Below are positions 35,135 through 43,998 of a DNA stretch of 64,000 nt, piece after piece. The stretch spans positions 62,001 through 126,000 of the forward strand of contig JASBTQ010000024.1 of NCBI GenBank assembly GCA_030148335.1, read 5' to 3'. The notes below the pieces were generated by a model that made no database searches, was not told where the DNA came from, and saw only the letters and a list, made by a program, of their open reading frames with translations. Positions within the stretch are counted from its first letter, which is position 1. Every line of letters starts with the position of its first letter. Origin of the DNA: Allomuricauda sp. Lineage in GTDB: Bacteria; Bacteroidota; Bacteroidia; Flavobacteriales; Flavobacteriaceae. Made by a program: the position numbers and the translations under genes.

Positions 35135-36610
35135 TTATGCTATGGGCTTCATGGCCGTCATGGAAGCGCGCAAACGGGCTCCAACCACTTCCACATCGTG
35201 TGTACGGATAGCTTTGTTTACAGCGATAAGTTTGATATTGTCCACACCGTTGTCCTTCCCTTCGCCAAATTTCTTCCCGATGACATCCGTTTCGATTTTC
35301 TTCATGAAATCGGTCAACAATGGCTTACAGGCGTGGTCAAACAAATAGCAACCATACTCAGCGGTATCGGAAATGACACGGTTCATCTCGAACAATTTCT
35401 TTCTGGCGATGGTGTTTGCGATCAACGGGGTCTCGTGAAGCGACTCGTAGTACGCCGATTCGCCAATGATTCCGGATTCTGTCATGGTCTCATAGGCCAA
35501 TTCAACCCCAGATTTTACGAATGCAACCATCAACACGCCATTATCGTAGTATTCTTGCTCGGAAATGGACACATCCCCTGCTGGAGTCTTTTCAAAGGCA
35601 GTTTCGCCGGTGGCGGCACGCCAATCCAATAGATTTTTATCGCCATTGTCCCAATCTTCCATCATGGTTTTGGAAAAATGACCGCTCATGATATCATCCA
35701 TGTGCTTTTGGAACAACGGACGCATAATCACTTTTAATTCTTCAGCCAAATCAAAGGCCTTTATCTTGGCTGGATTGGACAAACGGTCCATCATATTGGT
35801 GATGCCCCCCTGTTTCAATCCTTCGGTAATGGTCTCCCATCCGTATTGGATCAATTTGGACGCATACCCGGCATCCACACCTTTTTCAATCATTTTATTG
35901 AAGGAAAGGATAGATCCCGTTTGCAACAAACCACAAAGAATGGTCTGCTCTCCCATCAAATCCGACTTTACTTCAGCCACAAAGGAAGATTCCAACACAC
36001 CAGCCTTATCGCCACCTGTGCCGGCAGCGTAGGCCTTGGCCTGCTCCAACCCTTTGCCTTCTGGGTCGTTCTCTGGGTGCACAGCAATCAAGGTCGGCAC
36101 ACCGAAACCTCTTTTGTACTCTTCGCGCACTTCGGAACCTGGGCTTTTTGGCGCCACCATGATCACGGTGATGTCCTCACGCACCTGCATTCCTTCCTCA
36201 ACAATGTTGAACCCGTGGGAATAGGACAAGGTAGCTCCTTTCTTCATCAAGGGCATTACCGTCCCCACCACGTTAGTATGCTGCTTGTCCGGGGTCAGGT
36301 TGATGACCAGGTCGGCAGTGGGAATCAATTCTTCATAGGTTCCAACAGTAAAATTGTTCTCTTTGGCATTTTTAAAGGATTGTCTTTGTTCTTTGATGGC
36401 GGCAGCACGGAGCGCATAGGAAATGTCCAATCCGGAATCCCTCATGTTCAACCCTTGGTTCAGTCCTTGGGCGCCACAGCCCACAATCACGATTTTCTTT
36501 CCTTTCAAAGCGGTAACACCATCAGCAAATTCGCTGGGGTCCATAAACCTACATTTTCCCAGTTGGGTCAATTGCTCGCGAAGCGATAGTGTGTTGAAGT
36601 AATTTGCCAT
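35135..36610 (-). CDS. ilvC: ketol-acid reductoisomerase, long (class II) form
   Basis: IlvC converts acetolactate or acetohydroxybutyrate to dihydroxy acids with NADPH and Mg2+. At 491 residues it is the long class II type, with two C-terminal knotted domains. Landmarks are [23 protein letters not shown] (Rossmann), [13 protein letters not shown] (NADPH-phosphate loop) and [13 protein letters not shown]. It lies between ilvN and ilvA in the operon. Confidence 0.96.
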   Translation of the reverse strand: MANYFNTLSLREQLTQLGKCRFMDPSEFADGVTALKGKKIVIVGCGAQGLNQGLNMRDSGLDISYALRAAAIKEQRQSFKNAKENNFTVGTYEELIPTADLVINLTPDKQHTNVVGTVMPLMKKGATLSYSHGFNIVEEGMQVREDITVIMVAPKSPGSEVREEYKRGFGVPTLIAVHPENDPEGKGLEQAKAYAAGTGGDKAGVLESSFVAEVKSDLMGEQTILCGLLQTGSILSFNKMIEKGVDAGYASKLIQYGWETITEGLKQGGITNMMDRLSNPAKIKAFDLAEELKVIMRPLFQKHMDDIMSGHFSKTMMEDWDNGDKNLLDWRAATGETAFEKTPAGDVSISEQEYYDNGVLMVAFVKSGVELAYETMTESGIIGESAYYESLHETPLIANTIARKKLFEMNRVISDTAEYGCYLFDHACKPLLTDFMKKIETDVIGKKFGEGKDNGVDNIKLIAVNKAIRTHDVEVVGARLRASMTAMKPIA

Positions 36611-36632
36611 TTTATGTATCTGATTTTACTAT

Positions 36633-37160
36633 TTATTGATTTTGAAATTCTGCTAAAATATTGGTAATGGGCATAGCGGCCTTACTGACAGCTATCCGGC
36701 CCGTGCGCACAAATTGCATGATGCCATAAGGCTCCAGGGCTTCGTGCATTTCGTCAATCTCATGTCGACGTCCGGTTTTTGCCAACACAAAGAACTCACG
36801 GCTCACGGTAACAATCTGTGAGTGGTGCTCCTTAATGATGTTTTGGATTTGGCGCTCATCAAACAACAAAGCAGAGGCTATTTTGAACAAGGCAGACTCT
36901 TGATAAATGGTCTCCTCATCCGTATGGTAATAGGCTTTGATGACCTCTACCTGCTTTTCAATCTGGTTGACGATCTTTATGGCCCAATCTTCGGTGGAGA
37001 AAATCACTATTGTGAATTTTGAAACACCTTCAATTTCTGATTTTGAAACATTTAGACTTTCTATATTAATGTGTCGCTTTAAGAATATTCCCGATATTCT
37101 ATTCAACAATCCCACATGATTTTCGGAATAGACCGAAATGGTAAACCATTGTTTTTCCAT
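36633..37160 (-). CDS. ilvN: acetolactate synthase small (regulatory) subunit
   Basis: The 175-residue protein has an N-terminal ACT domain (WFTISVYSENHVGLLNRISGIFLKRHINIESL) that in relatives binds valine, leucine or isoleucine to feedback-regulate IlvB. A C-terminal ALS_ss_C-like part follows. In most bacteria ilvB and ilvN are adjacent; here a methyltransferase gene separates them, with one base between its stop and the ilvN start. Confidence 0.92.
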   Translation of the reverse strand: MEKQWFTISVYSENHVGLLNRISGIFLKRHINIESLNVSKSEIEGVSKFTIVIFSTEDWAIKIVNQIEKQVEVIKAYYHTDEETIYQESALFKIASALLFDERQIQNIIKEHHSQIVTVSREFFVLAKTGRRHEIDEMHEALEPYGIMQFVRTGRIAVSKAAMPITNILAEFQNQ

Positions 37161-37161
37161 G

Positions 37162-37743
37162 CTATTTTATTTTAACTGCAACGATAAGTCCCGTGGACCA
37201 ATCCATCTTTGTAAGTGTTATATCTTCTCTCTTTTCCAGTATTTGAACCAATTCCTTGGCTTTTTCTTCGTGTCCTGATGGCCAATTGGGCTGTTTGCGC
37301 ATATCATCAATCACATAAAATCCACCCGTTTTAAGCAATTCCAATGCTTTGTCCAAATGACTATACTTTCCGGGCCAAGCATCTGCAAAAATCAAATCGA
37401 AAGCTGCTCCATTGTAGGATTCCAACCATTCTCCACCATCGGTACAAACCAATTCCAATCTAGACTCACCATCAAAAAAAGTATTGGCAATCTGAATGAG
37501 CTCCGGATCATTGTCAACACTGACGATTTGGGAATTTTCATCCATGCCTTTGATCATCCAAGCCAAGGACAGTCCGATTCCCGTACCCAACTCCAAAAAA
37601 TTTCCATTGGGTTTGGAAGCCACCAGTGTCTTCAGCAATGTGCCAATGTACACGTCGGAAGACATGCCAAAGCCTATTTCTCTTGATTTCTCAAGCAACG
37701 CCGGATACCTACCCGGCATTTTTATAATATTGGCCTGGTCCAT
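37162..37743 (-). CDS. class I SAM-dependent O-methyltransferase-like protein inside the ilv operon
   Basis: The 193-residue protein carries SAM motif I in FLELGTGIGLSLAWM, the acidic ribose-binding VSVDNDPELI and FDLIFADAWPGKY, as in small O-methyltransferases (catechol OMT-like fold). One base separates it from ilvB upstream and one base from ilvN downstream, so it is surely co-transcribed and probably translationally coupled. No link between methylation and branched-chain amino acid synthesis is known to me, and the substrate cannot be deduced. Confidence 0.8.
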   Translation of the reverse strand: MDQANIIKMPGRYPALLEKSREIGFGMSSDVYIGTLLKTLVASKPNGNFLELGTGIGLSLAWMIKGMDENSQIVSVDNDPELIQIANTFFDGESRLELVCTDGGEWLESYNGAAFDLIFADAWPGKYSHLDKALELLKTGGFYVIDDMRKQPNWPSGHEEKAKELVQILEKREDITLTKMDWSTGLIVAVKIK

Positions 37744-37744
37744 C

Positions 37745-39478
37745 TTACTTCAATAAGATATCGGAGATGGAAGCTCCTGTCGGAACCATTGGGAACACAT
37801 TGTCTTCCTTCTCTACCCGAACCTCCAAGAAATAAGGGTCTTTGGAGGCCATCATTTCTTCCACGGCATCCTTCAGATCGGAACGCTCCACCACCCTTCT
37901 GGCCTTGATGTGATAGCCTTCGGCGATTTTTACAAAATCAGGATTGGTCATTACGGTGGAGGCATAACGTCTTTCAAAGAAAAGTTCCTGCCATTGCCGC
38001 ACCATCCCCAAGTGATCGTTGTTAAGGACCACAATTTTTACGGGAAGATTATGTTGGAAGATAACCCCAAGCTCCTGAATGGTCATTTGGTACCCACCAT
38101 CGCCGATAATGGCAACAACTTCACGCTCCATGGCCCCCATTTTGGCACCGATGGCCGCTGGAAGGGCAAATCCCATGGTGCCCAAACCACCAGAAGTGAT
38201 GTTACTTTTGGTCTGTTTGAACTTGGCATATCGACAAGCAATCATCTGGTGCTGTCCCACATCGGAAACGATGACCGCCTTATGTCCAGAAGCCACATTG
38301 ATCTGCTCAATGACCTCACCCATGGTAAGACCAGGCTTGGTGGGATAGATATCCTTGTCGATAACGGTATCGTATTCTATTTGTCGCTTTTTCTCAAACT
38401 CGGCCACCCACTCCTTGTGCTCATTCTTGTTGATCAAGGGCAACAAAAGTTCCAAGGTTTGCTTGGCGTTGCCCAAAACGGCAACATCCACCTTTACATT
38501 TTTATTGACTTCCGCTGGATCTATTTCAAAATGAATGACCTTAGCTTGCTTTGCGTAGGTTTCCAGATTCCCGGTCACCCGGTCATCAAAACGCATCCCG
38601 ATGGCAAGAAGCACATCGCATTCGTTGGTGAGCACATTGGGGCCATAATTGCCATGCATGCCCACCATGCCCATGTTCAGCGGGTGGTCGGTATCCATGG
38701 CCGAAAGTCCCAAAATGGTCCAAGCGGCAGGGATTCCCGCTTTTTCGACCAATGCCTTCAGTTCTTCCTCGGCTTGGCCCAAAATCACCCCTTGTCCAAA
38801 AACGATATAGGGCTTTTTGGCGTTGTTGATCAATTCCGCTGCCTTTTCAATGGCGCTCATATCTGTCTTTGGAGCTGGTTTATAGCTTCTCACCCCTGTG
38901 CATTTCTCATACACGAAATCCAACTCGTCGAATTGGGCATTTTTGGTGATGTCCACCAACACAGGCCCTGGTCGTCCCGACTTGGCGATATAAAAAGCCT
39001 TTGCCATGATCTCAGGGATTTCCTCTGCACGGGTAATCTGGTAGTTCCATTTGGTCACCGGGGTTGAAATGCCTACGATATCGGTTTCCTGAAAGGCATC
39101 GGAACCCAACAAATGCCGTGCTACCTGACCTGTAATGCAGACCATTGGCGTAGAATCTATCTGGGCATCGGCTATACCTGTCACCAAGTTCGTGGCTCCG
39201 GGACCGGAAGTGGCCATGGCCACGCCGACCTTTCCACTTACCCTGGCATATCCTTGTGCTGCATGGGTTGCCCCTTGCTCATGTCGGGTAAGGATATGGG
39301 TGAGCCTATCCTGAAACTTGTACAATTCGTCATACACGGGCATGATGGCCCCACCGGGATACCCATAGATCAAATCCACACCCTCTGCCAACAAACAATG
39401 GATGATGGCCTCAGCTCCGGTGATACGGATCGCTGTCTTTTTTTTCGTGTCTTTCTTTTCCGCTTTTAATGTTTCCAT
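37745..39478 (-). CDS. ilvB: acetolactate synthase large subunit
   Basis: IlvB is the TPP-, FAD- and Mg2+-dependent catalytic subunit that makes acetolactate or acetohydroxybutyrate. The 577-residue protein has the N-terminal GAEAIIHCLLAEGVDLIYGYPGGAIMP, the TPP-activating Glu in RHEQGATHAAQGYAR, and the TPP/Mg motif GDGGYQMTIQEL...VVLNNDH. It starts 48 bases after ilvD and is followed directly by the methyltransferase gene. Confidence 0.96.
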   Translation of the reverse strand: METLKAEKKDTKKKTAIRITGAEAIIHCLLAEGVDLIYGYPGGAIMPVYDELYKFQDRLTHILTRHEQGATHAAQGYARVSGKVGVAMATSGPGATNLVTGIADAQIDSTPMVCITGQVARHLLGSDAFQETDIVGISTPVTKWNYQITRAEEIPEIMAKAFYIAKSGRPGPVLVDITKNAQFDELDFVYEKCTGVRSYKPAPKTDMSAIEKAAELINNAKKPYIVFGQGVILGQAEEELKALVEKAGIPAAWTILGLSAMDTDHPLNMGMVGMHGNYGPNVLTNECDVLLAIGMRFDDRVTGNLETYAKQAKVIHFEIDPAEVNKNVKVDVAVLGNAKQTLELLLPLINKNEHKEWVAEFEKKRQIEYDTVIDKDIYPTKPGLTMGEVIEQINVASGHKAVIVSDVGQHQMIACRYAKFKQTKSNITSGGLGTMGFALPAAIGAKMGAMEREVVAIIGDGGYQMTIQELGVIFQHNLPVKIVVLNNDHLGMVRQWQELFFERRYASTVMTNPDFVKIAEGYHIKARRVVERSDLKDAVEEMMASKDPYFLEVRVEKEDNVFPMVPTGASISDILLK

Positions 39479-39526
39479 AAGCCTATATTTTGGGGTTGTC
39501 CCGCTATGCTCTTCTGGAGCTTGTTT

Positions 39527-41203
39527 TTATATCAAATCCGTTACACATCCTTTGGATGCTGATGAGACCGTCTTGGCATATTTGTACAAACTGCCCGATT
39601 TCACTTTCAATTCGGGCTGTTTCCACTCTTTTCTTCGCTTTTCCAGTTCTTCATCTGAAATGTTCATGTTGATGGTATTGTTTACGGCATCGATGGTAAT
39701 TTCATCCCCATCCTTCACCAAGGCAATTCCACCACCCACTTGTGCTTCGGGGGAAACGTGGCCCACCACAAACCCATGGGAACCACCAGAAAAACGTCCG
39801 TCGGTAATCAAGGCCACATCCTTTCCAAGACCAGCTCCCATGATGGCAGAAGTCGGTTTCAACATTTCAGGCATACCGGGCGCACCTTTGGGTCCTTCAT
39901 AACGAATGACCACAACGTCACCTTTCTGCACCTTTCCATTGTGGATGCCTTCATTTACTTCAATTTCACCATTGAAAACCCTTGCGGTTCCAGTGAAACT
40001 CAATCCTTCTTTCCCTGTAATCTTGGCCACAGCGCCTTCGGATGCCAAATTGCCGTACAGGATGCGGATATGCCCTGTTTCCTTGATGGGCTGCTCCAAG
40101 GGTTTGATGATATCCTGACCTTCGGCCAAATCGGGAACATCCAAGAGGTTTTCTGCCAATGTTCTGCCCGTAACTGTCATACAATCGCCATGTAGCATGC
40201 CTTTCTTCAACATATATTTCAATACAGCCGGCACACCACCAATTTTATGAAGGTCTTCCATCAAATATTTTCCACTGGGCTTCAAATCGGCCAACAGCGG
40301 GGTCGATTCACTGATACGTGTGATGTCTTCCAAAGAGAAATCCACCTCAGCGGCATGGGCAATGGCCATAAAATGCAATACGGCATTTGTGGAACCTCCC
40401 AAAACCGTCACCAACCGAAAGGCATTCTCCAACGCTTTTTTAGTCACGATGTCCTTGGGCTTCAAATCCATTTCCAAAAGGTTCAGAATGGCTTCTCCTG
40501 CGGATTCACAATCAGCACCTTTGGCCGAGTTCACCGCCGGAATGGAAGAGTTGAAGGGCAATGACATACCCATCGCCTCAATGGCCGAGGCCATGGTATT
40601 GGCGGTGTACATACCCCCACAGGCTCCAGCTCCCGGACATGCCTTGTGGATAACTGCCTTGAATTCTGTTTCATCTATGGTTCCCGCCACTTTTTGGCCG
40701 TAGGCCTCGAAGGCGGAAATGATATCCAATTTCTTATCGTTATGGCAACCAGGGGCAATGGTGCCTCCATAGACCAAAATTGAAGGCCTGTTCAACCTTA
40801 ATTGGGCCATAAGGGCTCCGGGCATGTTCTTATCGCAGCCCACAACGGTAACCAGTCCATCATAATACATGGCCTGCATCACTGTTTCGATGGAATCGGC
40901 GATGATGTCCCTCGATGCCAAGGAATAACGCATTCCCGGGGTTCCATTGGAAATTCCATCACTAACGCCAATGGTATTGAAGATGAGTCCGACCATATTG
41001 GAAGCCTCCACTCCTCTTTTCACCTCTTTGGCCAATCCGTTCAAGTGCATGTTACAAGGGTTCCCCTCATAACCGGTGCTGGCTATTCCAATAAATGGTT
41101 TTTGTAAATCTTCATCTGTGAGCCCTAATGCATGCAACATGGCCTGTGCGGCCGGCAGCGTAGGGTCTTGGGTCACGTTCTTGCTAAACTTGTTCAATTC
41201 CAT
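39527..41203 (-). CDS. ilvD: dihydroxy-acid dehydratase
   Basis: IlvD dehydrates dihydroxyisovalerate and dihydroxymethylvalerate to the 2-oxoacids using a Fe-S cluster. The 558-residue protein has [34 protein letters not shown] (cluster ligands) and [19 protein letters not shown]. The frame opens at a TTG two codons upstream (41209); the ATG at 41203 is preferred. It is the first structural gene of the ilv operon, preceded by a 370-base region containing the leader-peptide attenuator and a second possible promoter. Confidence 0.96.
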   Translation of the reverse strand: MELNKFSKNVTQDPTLPAAQAMLHALGLTDEDLQKPFIGIASTGYEGNPCNMHLNGLAKEVKRGVEASNMVGLIFNTIGVSDGISNGTPGMRYSLASRDIIADSIETVMQAMYYDGLVTVVGCDKNMPGALMAQLRLNRPSILVYGGTIAPGCHNDKKLDIISAFEAYGQKVAGTIDETEFKAVIHKACPGAGACGGMYTANTMASAIEAMGMSLPFNSSIPAVNSAKGADCESAGEAILNLLEMDLKPKDIVTKKALENAFRLVTVLGGSTNAVLHFMAIAHAAEVDFSLEDITRISESTPLLADLKPSGKYLMEDLHKIGGVPAVLKYMLKKGMLHGDCMTVTGRTLAENLLDVPDLAEGQDIIKPLEQPIKETGHIRILYGNLASEGAVAKITGKEGLSFTGTARVFNGEIEVNEGIHNGKVQKGDVVVIRYEGPKGAPGMPEMLKPTSAIMGAGLGKDVALITDGRFSGGSHGFVVGHVSPEAQVGGGIALVKDGDEITIDAVNNTINMNISDEELEKRRKEWKQPELKVKSGSLYKYAKTVSSASKGCVTDLI

Positions 41204-41253
41204 TATCAAATTTCATTCTAATGCAGCGTTCTACTGAATTTATCTCTGCAAAC

Positions 41254-41261
41254 CAAAGATA
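41254..41261 (-). promoter_or_regulatory. possible internal promoter just before ilvD
   Basis: On the minus strand, TATCTTTG matches TAnnTTTG exactly about 50 bases before ilvD. No TTG lies at -33 spacing. If active, it would give expression independent of the attenuator. Confidence 0.35.
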
Positions 41262-41399
41262 GATGTTTAAAAAGCCTTAGATTTTTAACAGAAAAGGGCT
41301 GTTTAAATCCATTTGGAACATAATAAACTTTAATTACTGTAAATCAACTACTTAAACCATTTTAAATTCCAACATTCAATTATTTTTACCGGTAAAGAA

Positions 41400-41457
41400 A
41401 AAGGGCCTATATCAGCTTTTGATACAGGCCCTTTCCATCGACAGCACGTCTGTATCA
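41400..41457 (-). promoter_or_regulatory. ilv operon transcription attenuator (antiterminator arm plus terminator)
   Basis: Read on the minus strand, TGATACAG (41457-41450) begins at the leader peptide stop codon. It is perfectly complementary to CTGTATCA (41427-41420), which gives an antiterminator. CTGTATCA is also part of the left arm of a 15-bp stem with one mismatch (41434-41400, 5-base loop) followed by TTTTTCTTT, an intrinsic terminator. The two structures exclude each other. A ribosome finishing the leader would cover TGATACAG and allow termination. A ribosome stalled on Val/Ile codons would leave it free. Confidence 0.75.
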
Positions 41458-41511
41458 TTCCAGATTTGGAACAATAATGACCACGCTGATGACTGGATTA
41501 TTTCTTTTCAT
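41455..41511 (-). CDS. 18-residue Val/Ile-rich leader peptide of the ilv operon
   Basis: ATG at 41511 starts MKRNNPVISVVIIVPNLE, ending in TGA at 41457-41455. Seven of the eight codons 7-14 are Val or Ile, and codon 17 is Leu. These are the end products of the downstream pathway (with leuCDAB), as in classical ilv leader peptides of enterobacteria. The position of the run, 4-11 codons before a stop codon that overlaps the antiterminator arm, fits ribosome-stalling control. No strong promoter is seen; a TTG at 41556-41558 with a poor -7 box about 23 bases downstream is the only candidate. Confidence 0.7.
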   Translation of the reverse strand: MKRNNPVISVVIIVPNLE

Positions 41512-41575
41512 GCTTCAATGTTACGAAAAATTTGGGTGTTATTCCACCATCCGATCAAAAAAAAAGAATTGGAAC

Positions 41576-42415
41576 TCACACCAGTTTGAAGGTAAGTTTG
41601 TCCCCTGACTTTTTCTGGGCCAGGGTACATATCGAATCTTCTGAAAGTTGCAAGACACGCGGATACCCTCCGGTGGTCTGCCCGTCCTTCATCAGAACAA
41701 TCAATTTTCCGGCCGGGGTGAACTGCACCGTACCCGGCAAAGTGCCCGAGGTGAGCATGGAATGGGAGTGTCCGGCTATGGTCTCCGAAAGTTGGTAGGC
41801 CATTCTATTGTTTTCCTTGGAAACAGTGAACGTCTTCGTGAAGATCTCTGTGAGTTGGGCATCGGACAGGATGGAAAACTCAGGCCCCTTATACACTTCC
41901 AAATAGTTTTTATGGAAGTGCTCCTCAATCTTCACCTCGTAAATAATGGGGCTGTACGAAAGCATTTTGCCGTATTTCACCTCATCGCCGTCCTTGAGTC
42001 TTTTTTTCTTGGTCACGGGAACAAATTGCGAACGGCTCCCCAAGACCACATCCGTCTGGAAGCCTCCTTTTATGGCCAAATAGCCCCTAAAACCATCATC
42101 CAATCTGCCATAGGACAGGATATCCCCTTTGTCCACTTTCACCACGTGATAGTTTTCTATGGGTTGATTGTTCAGGGTGGCGGAAATATGGGCGCCCGAC
42201 AGACAGATATAGGTAGGCTCATCAAATTGAAGCGTGGGACCTGTCATGGTAATTTCCATCACGGCGGCATTGGGGTCGTTTTCCAACAAGAGATTGGCCT
42301 TTTTCACTGACAATACGTCCATCGCCCCCGAAATGGGCACACCGATGTCACGATATCCAAATCTTCCCAAATCTTGAATGGTCACAAAAAAACCGGATTT
42401 CAACACTTTAAGCAT
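41576..42415 (-). CDS. pxpC: 5-oxoprolinase subunit PxpC (KipA/biotin-dependent carboxylase-like family)
   Basis: The 279-residue protein matches the PxpC/KipA family: VLKSGFFVTIQDLGRFGYRDIGVPISGAMD at the start, the central YLAIKGGFQTDVVLGSRSQFVP, and TVQFTPAGKLIVLMKDGQTTGGYPRV. Together with PxpA and PxpB it forms the bacterial ATP-dependent 5-oxoprolinase that converts 5-oxo-L-proline to glutamate. Its start overlaps the pxpB stop by 8 bases. It is the last gene of the unit; the ilv leader region follows. Confidence 0.92.
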   Translation of the reverse strand: MLKVLKSGFFVTIQDLGRFGYRDIGVPISGAMDVLSVKKANLLLENDPNAAVMEITMTGPTLQFDEPTYICLSGAHISATLNNQPIENYHVVKVDKGDILSYGRLDDGFRGYLAIKGGFQTDVVLGSRSQFVPVTKKKRLKDGDEVKYGKMLSYSPIIYEVKIEEHFHKNYLEVYKGPEFSILSDAQLTEIFTKTFTVSKENNRMAYQLSETIAGHSHSMLTSGTLPGTVQFTPAGKLIVLMKDGQTTGGYPRVLQLSEDSICTLAQKKSGDKLTFKLV

Positions 42416-43142
42416 CCAACGCTACTTTTTCTGGTTTATAAATGCCCACTTCTCCTTCTATTTTGTGCAGTTCGTATTCCGCTTTCGATATTTTTTCAAA
42501 CTGGATTTTGTCCCCGACCTTAACAAAACAGGGTTCCTTTGCATTGGGGTCGAACAAGGTGACCGGACAATTCCCGATGATGTTCCAGCCTCCCGGGGAT
42601 TCCTGCGGATAAATGCCTGTTTGTTTTGCTGCCAATCCCACAGAGCCTTTGGCCACCGCCAAGCGAGGTTCGGCCCTCCTCGGAATCTCAAGGGATGTAG
42701 GGAGTCCGCCCAAATACATGAAACCTGGTAAAAACCCAATGCCATAGACCACATATTGATGGGATGTATGCTGATGGATGAGTTCTTCTGCGGAAAGACC
42801 CAAGGTTTTGGAAACTTCTTCGATATCGATACCGAATTCCAGGTCATAGCATACTGGAAGGGTCCATAAATGTCGTTTTCTTTTGATGGTTGGGCTAACT
42901 TGTTCGGCATGGCAGTCCAAAATGAGTTTTTTGACCTCTTCGAAATCCAAATGGTCGTCGTTGTAGACCATCGTCAAGGAATTGTAGGCCACGGACATCT
43001 CCCAACCTTGTATTTTGCGTTGCTTGAAGGCATCCATGAAATCGAGAATGTCTGCCAGGATGGATTCTTCCACTTTATTGGGCCATTCGATCAAGACGGC
43101 CCGTTCTCCAAATGGTTTGATGGTGATGGGGTAACTTTTCAC
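42408..43142 (-). CDS. pxpB: 5-oxoprolinase subunit PxpB (KipI family), GTG start
   Basis: The 244-residue protein has the KipI/allophanate hydrolase subunit 1 pattern: FGERAVLIEWP near the start, TLPVCYD, YGIGFLPGFMYLGGLP and PGGWNIIGNCPVTLFDP. The frame is open for 29 more codons upstream inside pxpA, but the conserved domain begins at KSYPITIKPFGERA. I therefore chose the GTG at 43142, which overlaps the pxpA TGA as GTGA. It is the second of three overlapping pxp genes. In Bacillus the homologue KipI also inhibits the sporulation kinase KinA; no such partner is expected here. Confidence 0.88.
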   Translation of the reverse strand: MKSYPITIKPFGERAVLIEWPNKVEESILADILDFMDAFKQRKIQGWEMSVAYNSLTMVYNDDHLDFEEVKKLILDCHAEQVSPTIKRKRHLWTLPVCYDLEFGIDIEEVSKTLGLSAEELIHQHTSHQYVVYGIGFLPGFMYLGGLPTSLEIPRRAEPRLAVAKGSVGLAAKQTGIYPQESPGGWNIIGNCPVTLFDPNAKEPCFVKVGDKIQFEKISKAEYELHKIEGEVGIYKPEKVALDA

Positions 43143-43882
43143 TTTTCTAGGTTCACCTGATGTTTGGGTAATTCCCGTGAAAGATACATCAATATTTCCA
43201 ATGCCGAAGGAGTATCCCCGTGCACGCAAAGGGTTTTTGCCTCTATTTTTCGGATTATTCCATCCACAGTGGCAACAGTTCCTTCTTTTATCATGGGCAA
43301 TATATGATCCAAGACCTTTTTAGGGTCTTCAATCAGGGCTTTTTCACTTTTTCTGGACACCAAACTCAAGTCTGGGTTGTAGTTTCTGTCCGCAAAGGCT
43401 TCGGGCCATACCTCAAAACCTATGGTCTTGGCCTTACTTGCCACCACAGATCCAAACGGGGCATACACAATGGCCGTGTCCTGATATTCCTTGATGGCCT
43501 CCAAATAGACATCGGCAGCCCCGGCATCTTTTGCCGTTTGGTTATACAATGCGCCATGTGCCTTGATATGATGTAGTTGGGCACCTTCCTTTTTTAGGAT
43601 GCTATTAAATGTGTCCAATTGATCTCTTATACTTTGTATAAGCGCATCCGCGGGAATGTCCATCACTTCCCTTCCAAAATTGGCCTTGTCGGGGTACGAT
43701 GGATGGGCACCTATTTTCACACGGTACTTTTGGGCCAATAGGATGACTTCCCACATGCTCTGGACATTGCCCGCGTGTCCGCCACAGGCAATATTGCACG
43801 AGCTGATGAAGGGAAAAATATCAGCCTCATTGCCTATTCCTTCCCCAACGTCACAATTGATGTCCATTTGCCATGTTTTCAT
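43139..43882 (-). CDS. pxpA: 5-oxoprolinase subunit PxpA (LamB/YcsF family)
   Basis: The 247-residue protein has the family landmarks DINCDVGEGIGNEADIFPFISSCNIACGGHAGN, GAHPSYPDKANFGR, HIKAHGALYNQTA and ADRNYN. PxpA is thought to carry the ring-opening site of the 5-oxoprolinase complex. It starts 117 bases after the Nramp-like gene; that gap is filled by 7-bp tandem repeats. It ends overlapping pxpB. Confidence 0.93.
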   Translation of the reverse strand: MKTWQMDINCDVGEGIGNEADIFPFISSCNIACGGHAGNVQSMWEVILLAQKYRVKIGAHPSYPDKANFGREVMDIPADALIQSIRDQLDTFNSILKKEGAQLHHIKAHGALYNQTAKDAGAADVYLEAIKEYQDTAIVYAPFGSVVASKAKTIGFEVWPEAFADRNYNPDLSLVSRKSEKALIEDPKKVLDHILPMIKEGTVATVDGIIRKIEAKTLCVHGDTPSALEILMYLSRELPKHQVNLEK

Positions 43883-43911
43883 TTGCTGGGTTGATATGTT
43901 ATTATGTTATT

Positions 43912-43991
43912 GGTTTCTGGTTTCTGGTTTCAGGGTTTCGGACTTCCGCCTCCCGCCTTCTGACTTCTGACTTCCGACTTCCGGCTTCCGA
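43912..43991. repeat. two 7-bp tandem arrays between the nramp-like gene and pxpA
   Basis: GGTTTCT-type units (three copies, 43912-43932) are followed by seven contiguous CTTCYGA-type heptamers (43943-43991). The period is exactly 7 bases with a few substitutions. GTTATTATGTTATT precedes them. Confidence 0.75.
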
Positions 43992-43998
43992 CTTCAAA

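Noticed and set aside
37910..39067. Plus-strand open frame (385 codons) opposite ilvB
   Set aside because: It is antisense to conserved ilvB, with no domain and no independent evidence of expression.
42408..43229. Longer PxpB starting inside pxpA
   Set aside because: The extra 29 residues are translated from pxpA coding sequence in another frame. The GTG overlapping the pxpA stop fits the family N-terminus.
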